Positions 20,186 to 29,231 of a stretch of 64,000 nt of DNA are shown here, piece after piece. Each line of letters begins with the position of its first letter. The first letter of the stretch is position 1. Both the position numbers and the translations under genes were made by a program. Source of the stretch: Glycomyces sp. L485 (GTDB taxonomy: Bacteria; Actinomycetota; Actinomycetes; Mycobacteriales; Micromonosporaceae); the NCBI RefSeq assembly GCF_022548875.1, contig NZ_JAKZEW010000023.1:389-64388 (forward strand). Direction: 5' to 3'. Under the pieces are notes generated by a model. That model was not told the DNA's origin. It saw only the letters and a list, made by a program, of their open reading frames with translations, and did no database searches.

Positions 20186-20836
20186 ATGTCCGTGACCCTA
20201 AGAGCAGGAGCGGGACTCGCCGCTCTCGTCATCGCCTACTTCGCTTTCGGGTTCATCGCCGAACACTGGGCATGGTTTGCGTCAATAGCGATCCTGTTGG
20301 GGGGCACGGCGCTAGCGGCCTGGGTACTCCTCCGCAGCCGCGGCCACGAGCATCAGGACCGTGCCCTGACCGCCGAGCGCCAAGAGCTCATGCGCAGCGT
20401 CAACAAGATGAACATCCCCACCTTCGACGCCACCGTCGCCCAGCTCCTGATCCGGCTCGACGCCAAGCGCGTCAAGAAGTTCGGGCACCGCCAGAACGAC
20501 CTCGGCTGCAACTTCGTGGTCACCTTCAACAACGGCAAGCGCATCATCGTGCGCGCCAAGAAGGACGACCACGCCATGAAGCGCCAGAACGGCACCCGCC
20601 ACGTCCAGATCCTCGGCGGGGAGATCAAGGCCCGCTGGGACTGCGACGCCGGGGTGCTCATCACCAACGCCAACCTGCACTGGCTCCACCACGCCGCCCG
20701 CAACGAGGCCGTCGCCGCCCAGCTCGGGGTCCTCATCGTCGACCGCGACCGCCTCGCCGAGTGGATCGACACCGGCGAGCCGCCCGCGGAGCTGCGCCCG
20801 GTGCGCGCCGCGCTCCAGAGCGCCGCGAAGCCCTGA
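20186..20836 (+). CDS. Membrane-anchored Mrr/restriction-endonuclease-like protein, catalytic site degenerate
   Basis: The 216-residue protein has two N-terminal membrane helices (about 5-25 and 28-48) and a cytoplasmic domain like Mrr-type PD-(D/E)XK nucleases ('VLITNANL', 'LGVLIVDRDRLAEWI'). In active members the core is G-x-D followed by Q-x-K; here the equivalent positions read 'LGCNFVV' and 'VRAKK', so the acidic metal ligand is Asn and the Gln is lost. It is therefore probably not a nuclease, or has altered chemistry. GGAGG at 20176-20180, 5 bases before ATG, fixes the start. No methyltransferase or specificity gene is nearby, so this is not a restriction system. Confidence 0.75.
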   Translation: MSVTLRAGAGLAALVIAYFAFGFIAEHWAWFASIAILLGGTALAAWVLLRSRGHEHQDRALTAERQELMRSVNKMNIPTFDATVAQLLIRLDAKRVKKFGHRQNDLGCNFVVTFNNGKRIIVRAKKDDHAMKRQNGTRHVQILGGEIKARWDCDAGVLITNANLHWLHHAARNEAVAAQLGVLIVDRDRLAEWIDTGEPPAELRPVRAALQSAAKP

Positions 20837-20843
20837 CTGGCCG

Positions 20844-20880
20844 AGGCCCCGGAGCCCCTCTCTGTGTGGCTCCGGGGCCT
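20844..20880. terminator. Bidirectional terminator hairpin
   Basis: Perfect 13-base stem (AGGCCCCGGAGCC and complement) with an 11-base loop, between the convergent Mrr-like and HtrA genes. Confidence 0.75.
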
Positions 20881-20890
20881 GCCTGCGCCG

Positions 20891-22216
20891 CTACCTGGAC
20901 GTCAAGGTGACGTCGATGGTCTCCTCCTGGTCGTCCCTGACATAGGTGACGGTGATCTGGTCGCCGCTGGCTTTGCTCTGCACCGCCGAGACGACCTCGG
21001 AGGCGCTGGTGACCTGCGTGCCGTCGACCGCGGTGATGACGTCGCCCTCCTGCAGCCCGGCCTCGTCGGCCGGCGAGTCGGACTCGACGCCGAGGATCAT
21101 CGCCCCGTTGCCCTGCGTGTCGCTCACCGACACGCCGAGATAGCCCTGCTCGACCGAGCCGTGCTCGATGAGCTGGTCCACCGTGTCCTCAACGGTGTTG
21201 GAGGGGATCGCGAAACCGAGGCCGACATTGCCCGACTCGGTCGAGAGGATCGCGGTGTTGATGCCGATCAGCTCGCCGTTCCCGTTGACCAGCGCGCCTC
21301 CGGAGTTGCCCATGTTGATCGCCGCGTCGGTCTGGATGAGGCCGGTGAGGGCCTCTCCGGGGGACTGGCCGAATCCGCGCTGCGGGTCTTCGCCAGACAC
21401 CTGCATGGAGCGGTTGAGCGCCGAGACGATCCCGGTGGTGACGGTGCCCTCCAGGCCCAGCGGTGAGCCGATCGCGACGGTGGCGTCGCCGACCTGGACC
21501 TCGGCGGAGTCGCCCAAGGTGATCGGCGTCAGGTCGTCGACGCCTGAGACTTGGAGGACGGCCAGGTCCTGCGTGGGGTCGGTGGCCACGATCTCGGCGT
21601 CGGCGGTGTCGCCGTCGGGGAAGCGCACCTGGGCGGCGTTCGCGCTCTCGACGACGTGGTTGTTGGTGACGATGTAGCCGTCGTCGGAGTAGACCACGCC
21701 CGAGCCCTCGGCGGAGTTGGTCACGATGGTCACCACCGACGGGCTCACCTCCTGGACGATCTCGGTGTAGGTCTTGCCGGAGCCGGCGTCCATCGACACC
21801 GACTCGACGACGGTGGTCGACTCCTCCCTGTCCGACAGGAACCATCCGGCGACGCCTCCGGCCCCGCCCGCGACCAGCGCCAACGCGAGTGCGCCGGCGA
21901 CCAGCCCGGCGCGGCCGTGTTTGGGCGGGGCCACGGCGGTGCCGGGGCCGGCGTAGGCGGGCGGGGGCCCGGGGTTCGGCGCCCAGGCGCCGGGCGAAGC
22001 ACCCGGCGCCGCCATGTGCGGTGGCGCGACCGCCGCGGCGGCGTTCTGGTCGGGGTGCATGACACGGGTCTGCTCGGGTGCGGGGGCGGGTTCCGGCGCG
22101 GTCCGCGACGCCTCGTCGGCCTCGTGGTTCGGTGTTTCGGATGCCTTTTCGGGGCCCTGGTCCCGGCCCTCCTCGGGGCTCGGCATGGTCTCGGCGTTGC
22201 TCATATAAGGGAGCAT
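20891..22216 (-). CDS. Membrane-anchored HtrA/DegP-type serine protease (PepD-like)
   Basis: About 441 residues: a cytoplasmic Pro/Glu/Ala-rich N-terminus (~100 residues), one membrane helix ('LVAGALALALVAGGAGGVAG'), an extracytoplasmic trypsin-like domain with the triad His ('VTNNHVVES'), Asp ('TQDLAVLQV') and Ser ('NMGNSGGALVNG'), and one C-terminal PDZ domain. It would degrade or refold damaged envelope proteins. It lies 45 bases downstream of the sensor kinase, forming a regulator-kinase-protease operon like mprA-mprB-pepD of mycobacteria. Two starts are possible, ATG 22216 or ATG 22204; neither has a strong ribosome site. Confidence 0.92.
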   Translation of the reverse strand: MLPYMSNAETMPSPEEGRDQGPEKASETPNHEADEASRTAPEPAPAPEQTRVMHPDQNAAAAVAPPHMAAPGASPGAWAPNPGPPPAYAGPGTAVAPPKHGRAGLVAGALALALVAGGAGGVAGWFLSDREESTTVVESVSMDAGSGKTYTEIVQEVSPSVVTIVTNSAEGSGVVYSDDGYIVTNNHVVESANAAQVRFPDGDTADAEIVATDPTQDLAVLQVSGVDDLTPITLGDSAEVQVGDATVAIGSPLGLEGTVTTGIVSALNRSMQVSGEDPQRGFGQSPGEALTGLIQTDAAINMGNSGGALVNGNGELIGINTAILSTESGNVGLGFAIPSNTVEDTVDQLIEHGSVEQGYLGVSVSDTQGNGAMILGVESDSPADEAGLQEGDVITAVDGTQVTSASEVVSAVQSKASGDQITVTYVRDDQEETIDVTLTSR

Positions 22217-22261
22217 GCTGCCGCAGGCTCTCGCTTCGCTGCGAAAACGCCTTAAAACCCT

Positions 22262-23776
22262 TTAATGCTCCTCCGGGTCGCGCCCGGGGTCGTCCGCGGC
22301 GCCCAGACGCACGGTGAACACGGTCCCCCGGCCCGGCTCGGACTGGACCGAGACGGTGCCGCCGTGGGCCTTCACGATGGCCGCGACGATCGCCAGGCCG
22401 AGCCCCGATCCGGGGTGACTGACGACCTCGGAGCGGAAGAACCGCTCGAAGACCCGCTCAGCCGTCGCGGGCGTCATGCCGGGGCCGTCGTCGGCGACGC
22501 GCATCACGACGTCGTCGCCGTCGGCGGCGACTTCGACGACGATGCGGGTGCCCGGAGAGGTGTGCCGCACGGCGTTGGTCAACAGGTTGTCGAGGACCTG
22601 CCGGATACGGGCCCGGTCGACGGCCACGACGGTCGGCGCTCCGGGCGCGGACTTGAACTCGAACTCGTGGCTCTCGGCGACGACGGCGTGCTCGGTGACG
22701 GCCTCGTGCCCGAGCACGGCGAGTTCGACCGGCTCGGTCTCGACCGGCCGCTCCTGGTCGAGCCGGGCCAGATGCAGCAGGTCACCGACGAGCAGCCCCA
22801 TCCGCTTGGCGGCGTCCTCGATCTGCCCGATGTAGTGCTGGCGGTCGGCCTCGGGCATGTCCGGATTGGCGCGAACCAGCTCGGCGAAGCCCCTGACGCT
22901 GGTCAGCGGCGTGCGCAGTTCATGCGAAGCATCGGCGATGAACTCCCGCATGCGCCGCTCGGAGTCGTGCGCGCGCCCCTCGGAGTGCTCCCTCGCCCGG
23001 ATCGAGCTCTCGATCTTGCCGAGCATCGAGTTGATGGCGTAGCCGACGCGGCCGACTTCGGTGGCCGGATCGTGGTCGGGCACGCGGCGCGAGTAGTTCC
23101 CGGCCGCGATCATCGCGGCGGTGTTCTCGATCTGGCGCAGCGGCGAGAGGCTGGCCCGAACCAGGCCGACGCCGAGCGCGGCGAGTCCGGCCAGGACGCC
23201 CGTGCCGATGAGGATGTCGACCCACACCAGGCCGGCGACGGTCTTGTCGAAGTGAGCGAGCCGGTAGGACAGGACGTAGTGGGCGGCTCGCTCGCCGGTC
23301 TCGACCTTCGGGTCGTAGTCCTCGTGCTCGGTGCCGACCTCGGTGCCGGGCAGGGCGAGGACGCGCCATCGGGTGGTGCCGTCCGCGGCGAGCGCGGTGA
23401 AGCCCTCGCCGCGCGCCTTGCGCAGGTCCTCGAGGGAGAACACCGGCGAGTCGGAGCGGTTGGCGGGCACGTCGATGCGATTGCCGTCGTCGTCCACCAG
23501 GCTGAAGATGTACTGGTTGGGCCGCACGCCGAGGCTGGTGGCGGCCTCCCCGTCGGACTGGGTGCTGAAGGACCTGGAGTCGCCCTTGAGGAGCGTGTCC
23601 TCGAGCTCTTCGTCCACATTGCTGAGGAAGTAGGAGTGCAGGGCCAGGATCGTGGAGACGCTGATGAGGATGAGCGACCCGGCGACCAGTGCGAGCACGG
23701 CGGCGGTGAGCCTCACCCGCAGGGGCGTGCGGTCCCACCGCTCCCTGACTGCCTCGACGATGCGGAGTCCGCTCAA
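22262..23776 (-). CDS. Two-component sensor histidine kinase
   Basis: About 504 residues. A membrane helix near residues 20-42 and another near 180-200 enclose a ~130-residue extracytoplasmic sensor. A HAMP domain follows ('RASLSPLRQIENTAAMI'), then a HisKA domain with the phosphorylated His in 'DASHELRTPLTSVRGFAEL', and an HATPase domain with the N box 'NLLTNAVRHT' and G boxes 'DDGPGM' and 'GSGLGLAIV'. No ATG or GTG suits the start; a TTG overlapping the regulator stop (TTGA) begins the protein at 'SGLRIVEAVRERWD', so translational coupling is likely. It probably senses envelope stress, judging by the downstream HtrA gene. Confidence 0.9.
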   Translation of the reverse strand: MSGLRIVEAVRERWDRTPLRVRLTAAVLALVAGSLILISVSTILALHSYFLSNVDEELEDTLLKGDSRSFSTQSDGEAATSLGVRPNQYIFSLVDDDGNRIDVPANRSDSPVFSLEDLRKARGEGFTALAADGTTRWRVLALPGTEVGTEHEDYDPKVETGERAAHYVLSYRLAHFDKTVAGLVWVDILIGTGVLAGLAALGVGLVRASLSPLRQIENTAAMIAAGNYSRRVPDHDPATEVGRVGYAINSMLGKIESSIRAREHSEGRAHDSERRMREFIADASHELRTPLTSVRGFAELVRANPDMPEADRQHYIGQIEDAAKRMGLLVGDLLHLARLDQERPVETEPVELAVLGHEAVTEHAVVAESHEFEFKSAPGAPTVVAVDRARIRQVLDNLLTNAVRHTSPGTRIVVEVAADGDDVVMRVADDGPGMTPATAERVFERFFRSEVVSHPGSGLGLAIVAAIVKAHGGTVSVQSEPGRGTVFTVRLGAADDPGRDPEEH

Positions 23777-24480
23777 CGATTCTGCTCCCGCAGGACGTAG
23801 CCGATGCCCCTGAGGGTCTGGATGAGCTTGGGGTCGCCGGTGTCGACCTTGCGGCGCAGGTAGGAGACGTAGGACTCGACGATGCCGTCGTCGCCGCGGA
23901 AGTCGTAGCGCCACACGTGGTCGAGGATCTGCGCCTTGGACAGGACCCGCCCGGCGTTGATCATGAAATAGCGCAGGAGCTTGAACTCGGTGGGCGAGAG
24001 CTGGACGGCCTCGCCGGCGCGCCAGACCTCGTGGGTCTCCTCGTCGAGCTCGAGGTCGGCGTATTTGAGGCGGGAGGGCCGCGGCAGCTCGCCGGCGCTG
24101 CGGCGCAGGACGGCGCGGATGCGGGCGACGACCTCTTCGAGCGCGAACGGCTTGGTGATGTAGTCGTCGCCGCCGGCGGACAGGCCGGTGACGGTGTCGG
24201 CGGTGTCGTCGCGGGCGGTGAGGAACAGCACCGGGGTGTGGTCGGATCCGGAGCGAAGGCGTCGAACGACCTCGAAGCCGTCGAAGTCGGGCAGGTTCAC
24301 GTCGAGGACGACCAGGTCGGGGCGGTGTCGCGCGACCGACCGCAGCGCCTCGTCGCCGGTGCCCACGGCGTGGACCGCGAATCCGGCGTAACGCAGGGAG
24401 GTGGCGAGCAGCTCGCAGATGTTCTCCTCGTCTTCGACGACGAGGAGTGTGGCCTCGGACTGGGTGTTCGACTGGGGCAT
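23773..24480 (-). CDS. OmpR-family response regulator
   Basis: The 235-residue protein has a receiver domain (acidic pair in 'VVEDEENI', phospho-acceptor Asp in 'LVVLDVNLPDFDGFEV', Lys in 'YITKPF') and a winged-helix output domain ending 'TLRGIGYVLREQ'. It is the first gene of the operon with the sensor kinase and HtrA-like protease. ATG 24480 is preferred to the in-frame ATG 24495 because of a GAGG 4 bases upstream. The DNA target is not visible in the window, though autoregulation is common for this class. Confidence 0.92.
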   Translation of the reverse strand: MPQSNTQSEATLLVVEDEENICELLATSLRYAGFAVHAVGTGDEALRSVARHRPDLVVLDVNLPDFDGFEVVRRLRSGSDHTPVLFLTARDDTADTVTGLSAGGDDYITKPFALEEVVARIRAVLRRSAGELPRPSRLKYADLELDEETHEVWRAGEAVQLSPTEFKLLRYFMINAGRVLSKAQILDHVWRYDFRGDDGIVESYVSYLRRKVDTGDPKLIQTLRGIGYVLREQNR

Positions 24481-24776
24481 GGACCTCATCTTCACATGTC
24501 GGCAGGCGGCTGGCCAGGGGTCGTTCAGAGGATACGTCCCGTCATCGGGCCCGCCAACCGTCCCGGGTTTCGCGGCCGGACACGCCGATGCAGAACGTGA
24601 TGCGGCGGCATCAACCGATGGGGCGCATCACTGTCGGGCGGATCATGGCCGCACTTCCCGGTCAAGTCGGCGTGCGCGGTCTGTTTTCAGTCGGCGGCGT
24701 CGGATAGACTTTGTGTCGCAGCCGAGTACGGCAGGTGCTCGGGCCGTGACACCCTACAAGTCTGTTAGGTGAGTTC

Positions 24777-25136
24777 ATGACGCTGTCAATCGAGACCGGC
24801 ACGACCGAGAACGGGGTCGTCACCGTAGAACTGGCCGGCGAGGTCGACTACGCGACAGCTCCCCAGATCCGCGAGACCATCACGAACGCCCTGGAAGCCG
24901 GCGGTGTGACGGCCATCCGGGTCGATGTCGCCAAGGTGACGGTGCTGGACTCGACGGGGATCGGGACGATCGTGGTCGCCTACCGGATCGCCCGGGAGAT
25001 GGGCGTGGAGCTGGCCGTGGTCAATCCGAACCGCTTCATCACCCGCCTGTTCACCGTCGTCGGCGCCGAAGAACTCCTGGAAGAGCCCACTGAGACGTTC
25101 ACGGCGAAAGAGCGCAGCGCCTCCCGGACCGCATAG
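24777..25136 (+). CDS. STAS-domain anti-sigma factor antagonist
   Basis: The 119-residue single-domain protein has the SpoIIAA/RsbV fold: 'GVVTVELAGEVDYATAPQI' and the phosphorylation-site segment 'VTVLDSTGIGTIVVAYR', where Ser of DSTG is normally phosphorylated by an RsbW-type kinase. Unphosphorylated, such proteins bind the anti-sigma factor and free an alternative sigma factor. No sigma or kinase gene is adjacent; the RsbW-like protein at 34813 is 10 kb away and could be a partner only by speculation. The upstream 281-base gap has a possible -10 (TAGACT, 24705-24710). AGGTGA lies just upstream of the ATG. Confidence 0.9.
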   Translation: MTLSIETGTTENGVVTVELAGEVDYATAPQIRETITNALEAGGVTAIRVDVAKVTVLDSTGIGTIVVAYRIAREMGVELAVVNPNRFITRLFTVVGAEELLEEPTETFTAKERSASRTA

Positions 25137-25269
25137 CGTCAGACGTCACTAGTGACCGGTCCCGCAACGGCGTCACCGGTACTACCGTTTTTCCGCCTCA
25201 CGGTTACCCTTGATCGGGGGACTGCTGTCCCCGTCCACGCAGCGTCTGCAAAGAAGAGGCGATTCAGCT

Positions 25270-28200
25270 GTGTCGAGTTCGACTCAGGGCAGCCCGTTGA
25301 CCGATTTCGGTGCCAACGAGTGGCTGGTCAACGAGATGTACGAGCGTTACCGCGAAAACCCCGACAGCGTCAGCGCCGGTTGGCGGGAGTTCTTCGGCGG
25401 CGATCCGATGAGCGTCGGCCTCGCCGACGTGGGCGAGACCGCGGCCGAGGCCGCTCCCACCCCGGACGCGTCGGCGAAGACCGAGGCCGAGACGGTCTCC
25501 GCAGGCGGACCCGCGCCGCAGACCGAGCAGGTCGAGAAGCCCAAGGTGGTGCCGAAACCGACCCGTGAGTCGACTCCGGCCACGGCGACGCCCGCTTCCC
25601 AGCCCGAACCATCGAAGAAGGCGACCCCCACCGTGAACGAGTCCGGCTCCAAACCCCTCAAAGGCGTCGCCGCCAAGGTCGCGCAGAACATGGACGCCTC
25701 GCTGGAGATCCCCACGGCCACATCCGTGCGGGCCGTCCCGGCGAAGCTGCTGTTCGACAACCGAGTGGTCGTCAACAACCACCTCAAACGCAGCCAGGGC
25801 GGCAAGGTCTCCTTCACTCACCTGATCGGCTACGCACTGGTGCAGGCGGTCAAGGCCCACCCGGGCATGAACGCCTCCTACAAGAGCGTCGACGGCAAGC
25901 CGACCCTGGTGACGCCCGAGCACATCAACCTCGGCCTCGCGATCGACCTCGCCAAGCCCGACGGCTCCCGCACCCTCGTGGTGCCGTCCATCAAGAACTG
26001 CGAGTCGATGGACTTCCGCGAGTTCTGGCACGCCTACGAGGACCTGGTGCGCAAGGCCCGCAACAACAAGCTCACCATGGAGGACCACTCCGGGGCGACG
26101 CTCACGCTCACCAACCCCGGCGGGATCGGCACCGTCCACTCGGTGCCGCGCCTGATGAAAGGCCAGGGCCTCATCGTCGGCGTCGGCGCCATGGAGGTGC
26201 CCGCCGAGTTCGCCGGGGCCTCCGACGAGACCCTCGCCGACCTGGGCGTCTCTAAGATCATGACGGTCACCTCGACCTACGACCACCGCATCATCCAGGG
26301 CGCCGAATCCGGCCAGTTCCTCGCGACGCTCCACCAGCTGCTGCTCGGCGACGACTTCTTCGACTCGGTCTTCCGCAGCCTGCTCATCCCCTACGAGCCG
26401 GTGCGCTGGGTCAGGGACGTCGCCAAGACCCACGAGGGCCAGATCGACAAGAACGCCCGCGTCATCGAGCTGATCCACGCCTACCGGGTCCGCGGCCACC
26501 TCATGGCCGACACCAACCCGCTGCACTACGAGATCCGCCACCACCCGGACCTCGACATCCTCTCCCACGGGCTGACCCTGTGGGACCTCGACCGGACGTT
26601 CCCGGTCGGCGGCTTCGCCGGCCAGCAGCGCATGAAGCTGCGCGAAATCCTCGGCGTCCTGCGCGACTCCTACTGCCGGCGCATCGGCGTGGAGTACATG
26701 CACATCCAGGACCCCGAGGAGCGCGAGTGGCTCCAGCGGCGCATCGAGGTGCCGTTCGAGAAGCCGAAGACCGAGACGCAGAAGCACATCCTCGGCCGCC
26801 TCAACGCCGCCGAGGCGTTCGAGACGTTCCTGCAGACCAAGTTCGTCGGCCAGAAGCGCTTCAGCCTCGAAGGCGGCGAGTCGCTCATCCCGCTGCTCGA
26901 CCAGGTCCTGAACCAGGCGGCGGGCTCCGAGCTCGACGAGGTCGTCATCGGCATGCCCCACCGCGGGCGCCTGAACGTCCTGGCGAACATCGTCGGCAAG
27001 AAGCTCTCCAAGATCTTCACCGAGTTCGAGGGGCACATCGACCCCAAGAGCATCGGCGGCTCCGGCGACGTCAAGTACCACCTGGGCATGACCGGCAAGT
27101 TCACCTCCCCCGACGGCAGGGCCGAGACCACCGTGTCGGTCACGGCGAACCCCTCGCACCTGGAGGCGGTCAACCCGGTGCTCGAAGGCATCGTGCGCGC
27201 CAAGCAGGACCGACTGAACCTCGGCGAGGACGGCTTCACCGTCCTGCCCGTCGCCATCCACGGCGACGCCGCGTTCGCCGGCCAGGGCGTGGTCGCCGAG
27301 ACGCTGAACCTCTCGCAGCTGCGCGGCTACCGCACCGGCGGCACCGTCCACGTCGTGGTCAACAACCAGGTCGGCTTCACCACCGCCCCGGCCCACTCGC
27401 GCTCCAGCCTGTACTGCACCGACGTCGCCCGCATGATCCAGGCGCCGATCTTCCATGTCAACGGCGACGACCCCGAAGCGGTCTGCGAGGTCGCGAAGCT
27501 CGCCTTCGCCTACCGCCAGCAGTTCCGCAAGGACGTCGTCATCGACATGGTCTGCTACCGGCGCCGCGGCCACAACGAGGGCGACGACCCGAAGATGACC
27601 AACCCGCAGATGTACCAGGTCATCGACGCCAAGCAGTCGGTCCGCAAGCTCTACACCCGCGCGCTCATCGGCCGCGGCGACATCACCATGGAGGACGCCG
27701 AGGAGGCCCTCGCGGACTACCAGCAGCAGCTGGAGCGCGTCTTCCGGGAGACCAAGGAGGCCCTCGCGGGCCAGACCGGGCCGATGCCGTGGCGCCACCA
27801 GCCCGAGCCCGTCGCCGACATCGACACCTCTGTGGACGCCGAGACCATCGCGATGATCGGCAAGGCGCACACCACGCTCCCCGAAGGGTTCGGCCCGCAC
27901 AAGTCGGTCCGCAAGGTCCTGGAGAAGCGCAGCGAGATGTCCGCCTCGGGCAATGTCGACTGGGCCTTCGCCGAGACTCTCGCGTTCGGCTCGCTGCTGA
28001 TGCAGAACAAGGCGATCCGCCTCGCCGGACAGGACTCCCGCCGCGGCACGTTCGTGCAGCGCCACGCCGTCGTCATCGACCAGGAGACCGGCCGCGAGTA
28101 CACGCCGCTGGCCCACCTGGGCGAGCAGACCGAGCGGTTCTTCGTCTACGACTCGCTGCTCTCGGAATTCGCCGCGATGGGCTTCGAGTACGGCTACTCG

Positions 28201-28995
28201 GTCGAGAACCCGGGCATGCTGGTGGCCTGGGAGGCCCAGTTCGGCGACTTCGCCGACGGCGCCCAGACCATCGTCGACGAGTTCATCTCCTCGGGCGAGG
28301 CCAAGTGGGGCCAGCACTCGGGCGTCGTGCTGCTGCTGCCGCACGGCCACGAGGGCGCCGGCCCCGACCACACCTCGGGCCGCATGGAGCGGTTCCTGCA
28401 GATGTGTGCCGACGAGAACATGCGCATCGCCAACTGCACCAGCCCGGCCAACTACTTCCACCTCCTGCGCCGCCAGGCGCTGGACCCGGTCAAGAAGCCG
28501 CTGGTCGTGTTCACGCCGAAGTCGCTGCTGCGCCACAAGGCCGCCGTCAGCCAGCTCGACGAGTTCACCACCGGCCGCTTCCAGCCGGTCATGCCCGACC
28601 CGGCGGTCGTCTCCGGCGACATCAGGCCCGAAGACGTGCGGAAGGTCCTGCTGTGCTCGGGCAAGGTCTACTACGACCTGGCAGGCGCCCGCTCGCAGCG
28701 CGGCGTCACCGACACCGCGATCCTGCGGGTCGAGCAGCTGTACCCGCTGCCGGCCGAGGAGCTGCGAGGCGCGCTGGCCGCATTCCCGAACGCCGCCGAG
28801 ACCGCCTGGGTCCAGGAGGAGCCGGCGAACCAGGGCGCCTGGTCGCACATCGCGCTCAACCTGCTGGAGGAGCTCGGCGGGGTCCACCTGCGCCGGATCT
28901 CGCGTCCCGCCGCCGCAGCGCCGTCGACCGGTTCGCCGAAGGTCCACGAGATGGAGCAGCAGGCACTCGTCGACGTCGCGGTGCCGAAGCCGTAG
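25270..28995 (+). CDS. kgd: Multifunctional 2-oxoglutarate dehydrogenase/decarboxylase E1-E2 (KGD)
   Basis: The 1241-residue fusion is typical of actinobacteria: a short E1 N-terminal helix ('[14 protein letters not shown]'), a Pro/Ala/Glu linker (about 55-135), an E2-type acyltransferase domain without a lipoyl domain (about 140-370, '[18 protein letters not shown]'), then the thiamine-diphosphate E1 with '[11 protein letters not shown]', '[12 protein letters not shown]' and 'VNNQVGFTT', and the transketolase C-terminal part. It converts 2-oxoglutarate toward succinyl-CoA or succinic semialdehyde in the TCA cycle. GTG 25270 is chosen from the family N-terminus and a GAAGAGG upstream. A long palindrome follows the stop. 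Confidence 0.97.
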   Translation: MSSSTQGSPLTDFGANEWLVNEMYERYRENPDSVSAGWREFFGGDPMSVGLADVGETAAEAAPTPDASAKTEAETVSAGGPAPQTEQVEKPKVVPKPTRESTPATATPASQPEPSKKATPTVNESGSKPLKGVAAKVAQNMDASLEIPTATSVRAVPAKLLFDNRVVVNNHLKRSQGGKVSFTHLIGYALVQAVKAHPGMNASYKSVDGKPTLVTPEHINLGLAIDLAKPDGSRTLVVPSIKNCESMDFREFWHAYEDLVRKARNNKLTMEDHSGATLTLTNPGGIGTVHSVPRLMKGQGLIVGVGAMEVPAEFAGASDETLADLGVSKIMTVTSTYDHRIIQGAESGQFLATLHQLLLGDDFFDSVFRSLLIPYEPVRWVRDVAKTHEGQIDKNARVIELIHAYRVRGHLMADTNPLHYEIRHHPDLDILSHGLTLWDLDRTFPVGGFAGQQRMKLREILGVLRDSYCRRIGVEYMHIQDPEEREWLQRRIEVPFEKPKTETQKHILGRLNAAEAFETFLQTKFVGQKRFSLEGGESLIPLLDQVLNQAAGSELDEVVIGMPHRGRLNVLANIVGKKLSKIFTEFEGHIDPKSIGGSGDVKYHLGMTGKFTSPDGRAETTVSVTANPSHLEAVNPVLEGIVRAKQDRLNLGEDGFTVLPVAIHGDAAFAGQGVVAETLNLSQLRGYRTGGTVHVVVNNQVGFTTAPAHSRSSLYCTDVARMIQAPIFHVNGDDPEAVCEVAKLAFAYRQQFRKDVVIDMVCYRRRGHNEGDDPKMTNPQMYQVIDAKQSVRKLYTRALIGRGDITMEDAEEALADYQQQLERVFRETKEALAGQTGPMPWRHQPEPVADIDTSVDAETIAMIGKAHTTLPEGFGPHKSVRKVLEKRSEMSASGNVDWAFAETLAFGSLLMQNKAIRLAGQDSRRGTFVQRHAVVIDQETGREYTPLAHLGEQTERFFVYDSLLSEFAAMGFEYGYSVENPGMLVAWEAQFGDFADGAQTIVDEFISSGEAKWGQHSGVVLLLPHGHEGAGPDHTSGRMERFLQMCADENMRIANCTSPANYFHLLRRQALDPVKKPLVVFTPKSLLRHKAAVSQLDEFTTGRFQPVMPDPAVVSGDIRPEDVRKVLLCSGKVYYDLAGARSQRGVTDTAILRVEQLYPLPAEELRGALAAFPNAAETAWVQEEPANQGAWSHIALNLLEELGGVHLRRISRPAAAAPSTGSPKVHEMEQQALVDVAVPKP

Positions 28996-29034
28996 CGACG
29001 GGCGAATGATCTTGCGAGCCTGACGAATACGCGT

Positions 29035-29074
29035 CGAGAGAAGGGGGAAGCCGTACGGCTTCCCCCTTCTCTCG
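29035..29074 (+). terminator. Terminator after kgd
   Basis: A perfect 40-base palindrome (each 20-base arm beginning CGAGAGAAGGGGG) starting 39 bases past the kgd stop. No strong T-run follows. Confidence 0.8.
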
Positions 29075-29138
29075 TGCATCACCTGCTCAACATCGAAATC
29101 AATTGAAACATAAACCTAAATAGATACCGGTTCCGCTC

Positions 29139-29167
29139 TTGACGTCCTTGCGCGTTAGCGATAACAA
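29139..29167 (+). promoter_or_regulatory. Promoter with LacI-family operator for the sugar ABC operon
   Basis: TTGACG at 29139-29144 is a good -35. The -10 region (GATAAC 29160-29165 or TAACAA 29162-29167) is covered by GTTAGCGATAAC (29154-29165), a near-perfect palindrome with the central CG and TAAC/GTTA arms typical of LacI-family operators. A repressor bound here would block RNA polymerase. No LacI-type gene is in the window. Confidence 0.55.
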
Positions 29168-29231
29168 TGTCGTTTAGATCATGCATTCTTCGCGACTGCG
29201 GCAACAACTATCACATTGGAGTGATACGTAC

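Noticed and set aside
20186-20836. Restriction-modification system
   Set aside because: The Mrr-like protein has degenerate catalytic residues and no methyltransferase neighbour.
25264-29082. Open frame of over 1200 codons on the minus strand across kgd
   Set aside because: It is the antisense shadow of a well-recognised gene; GC-rich third positions keep the opposite frame open, and its translation is Ala/Asp/Val/His-rich with no family.
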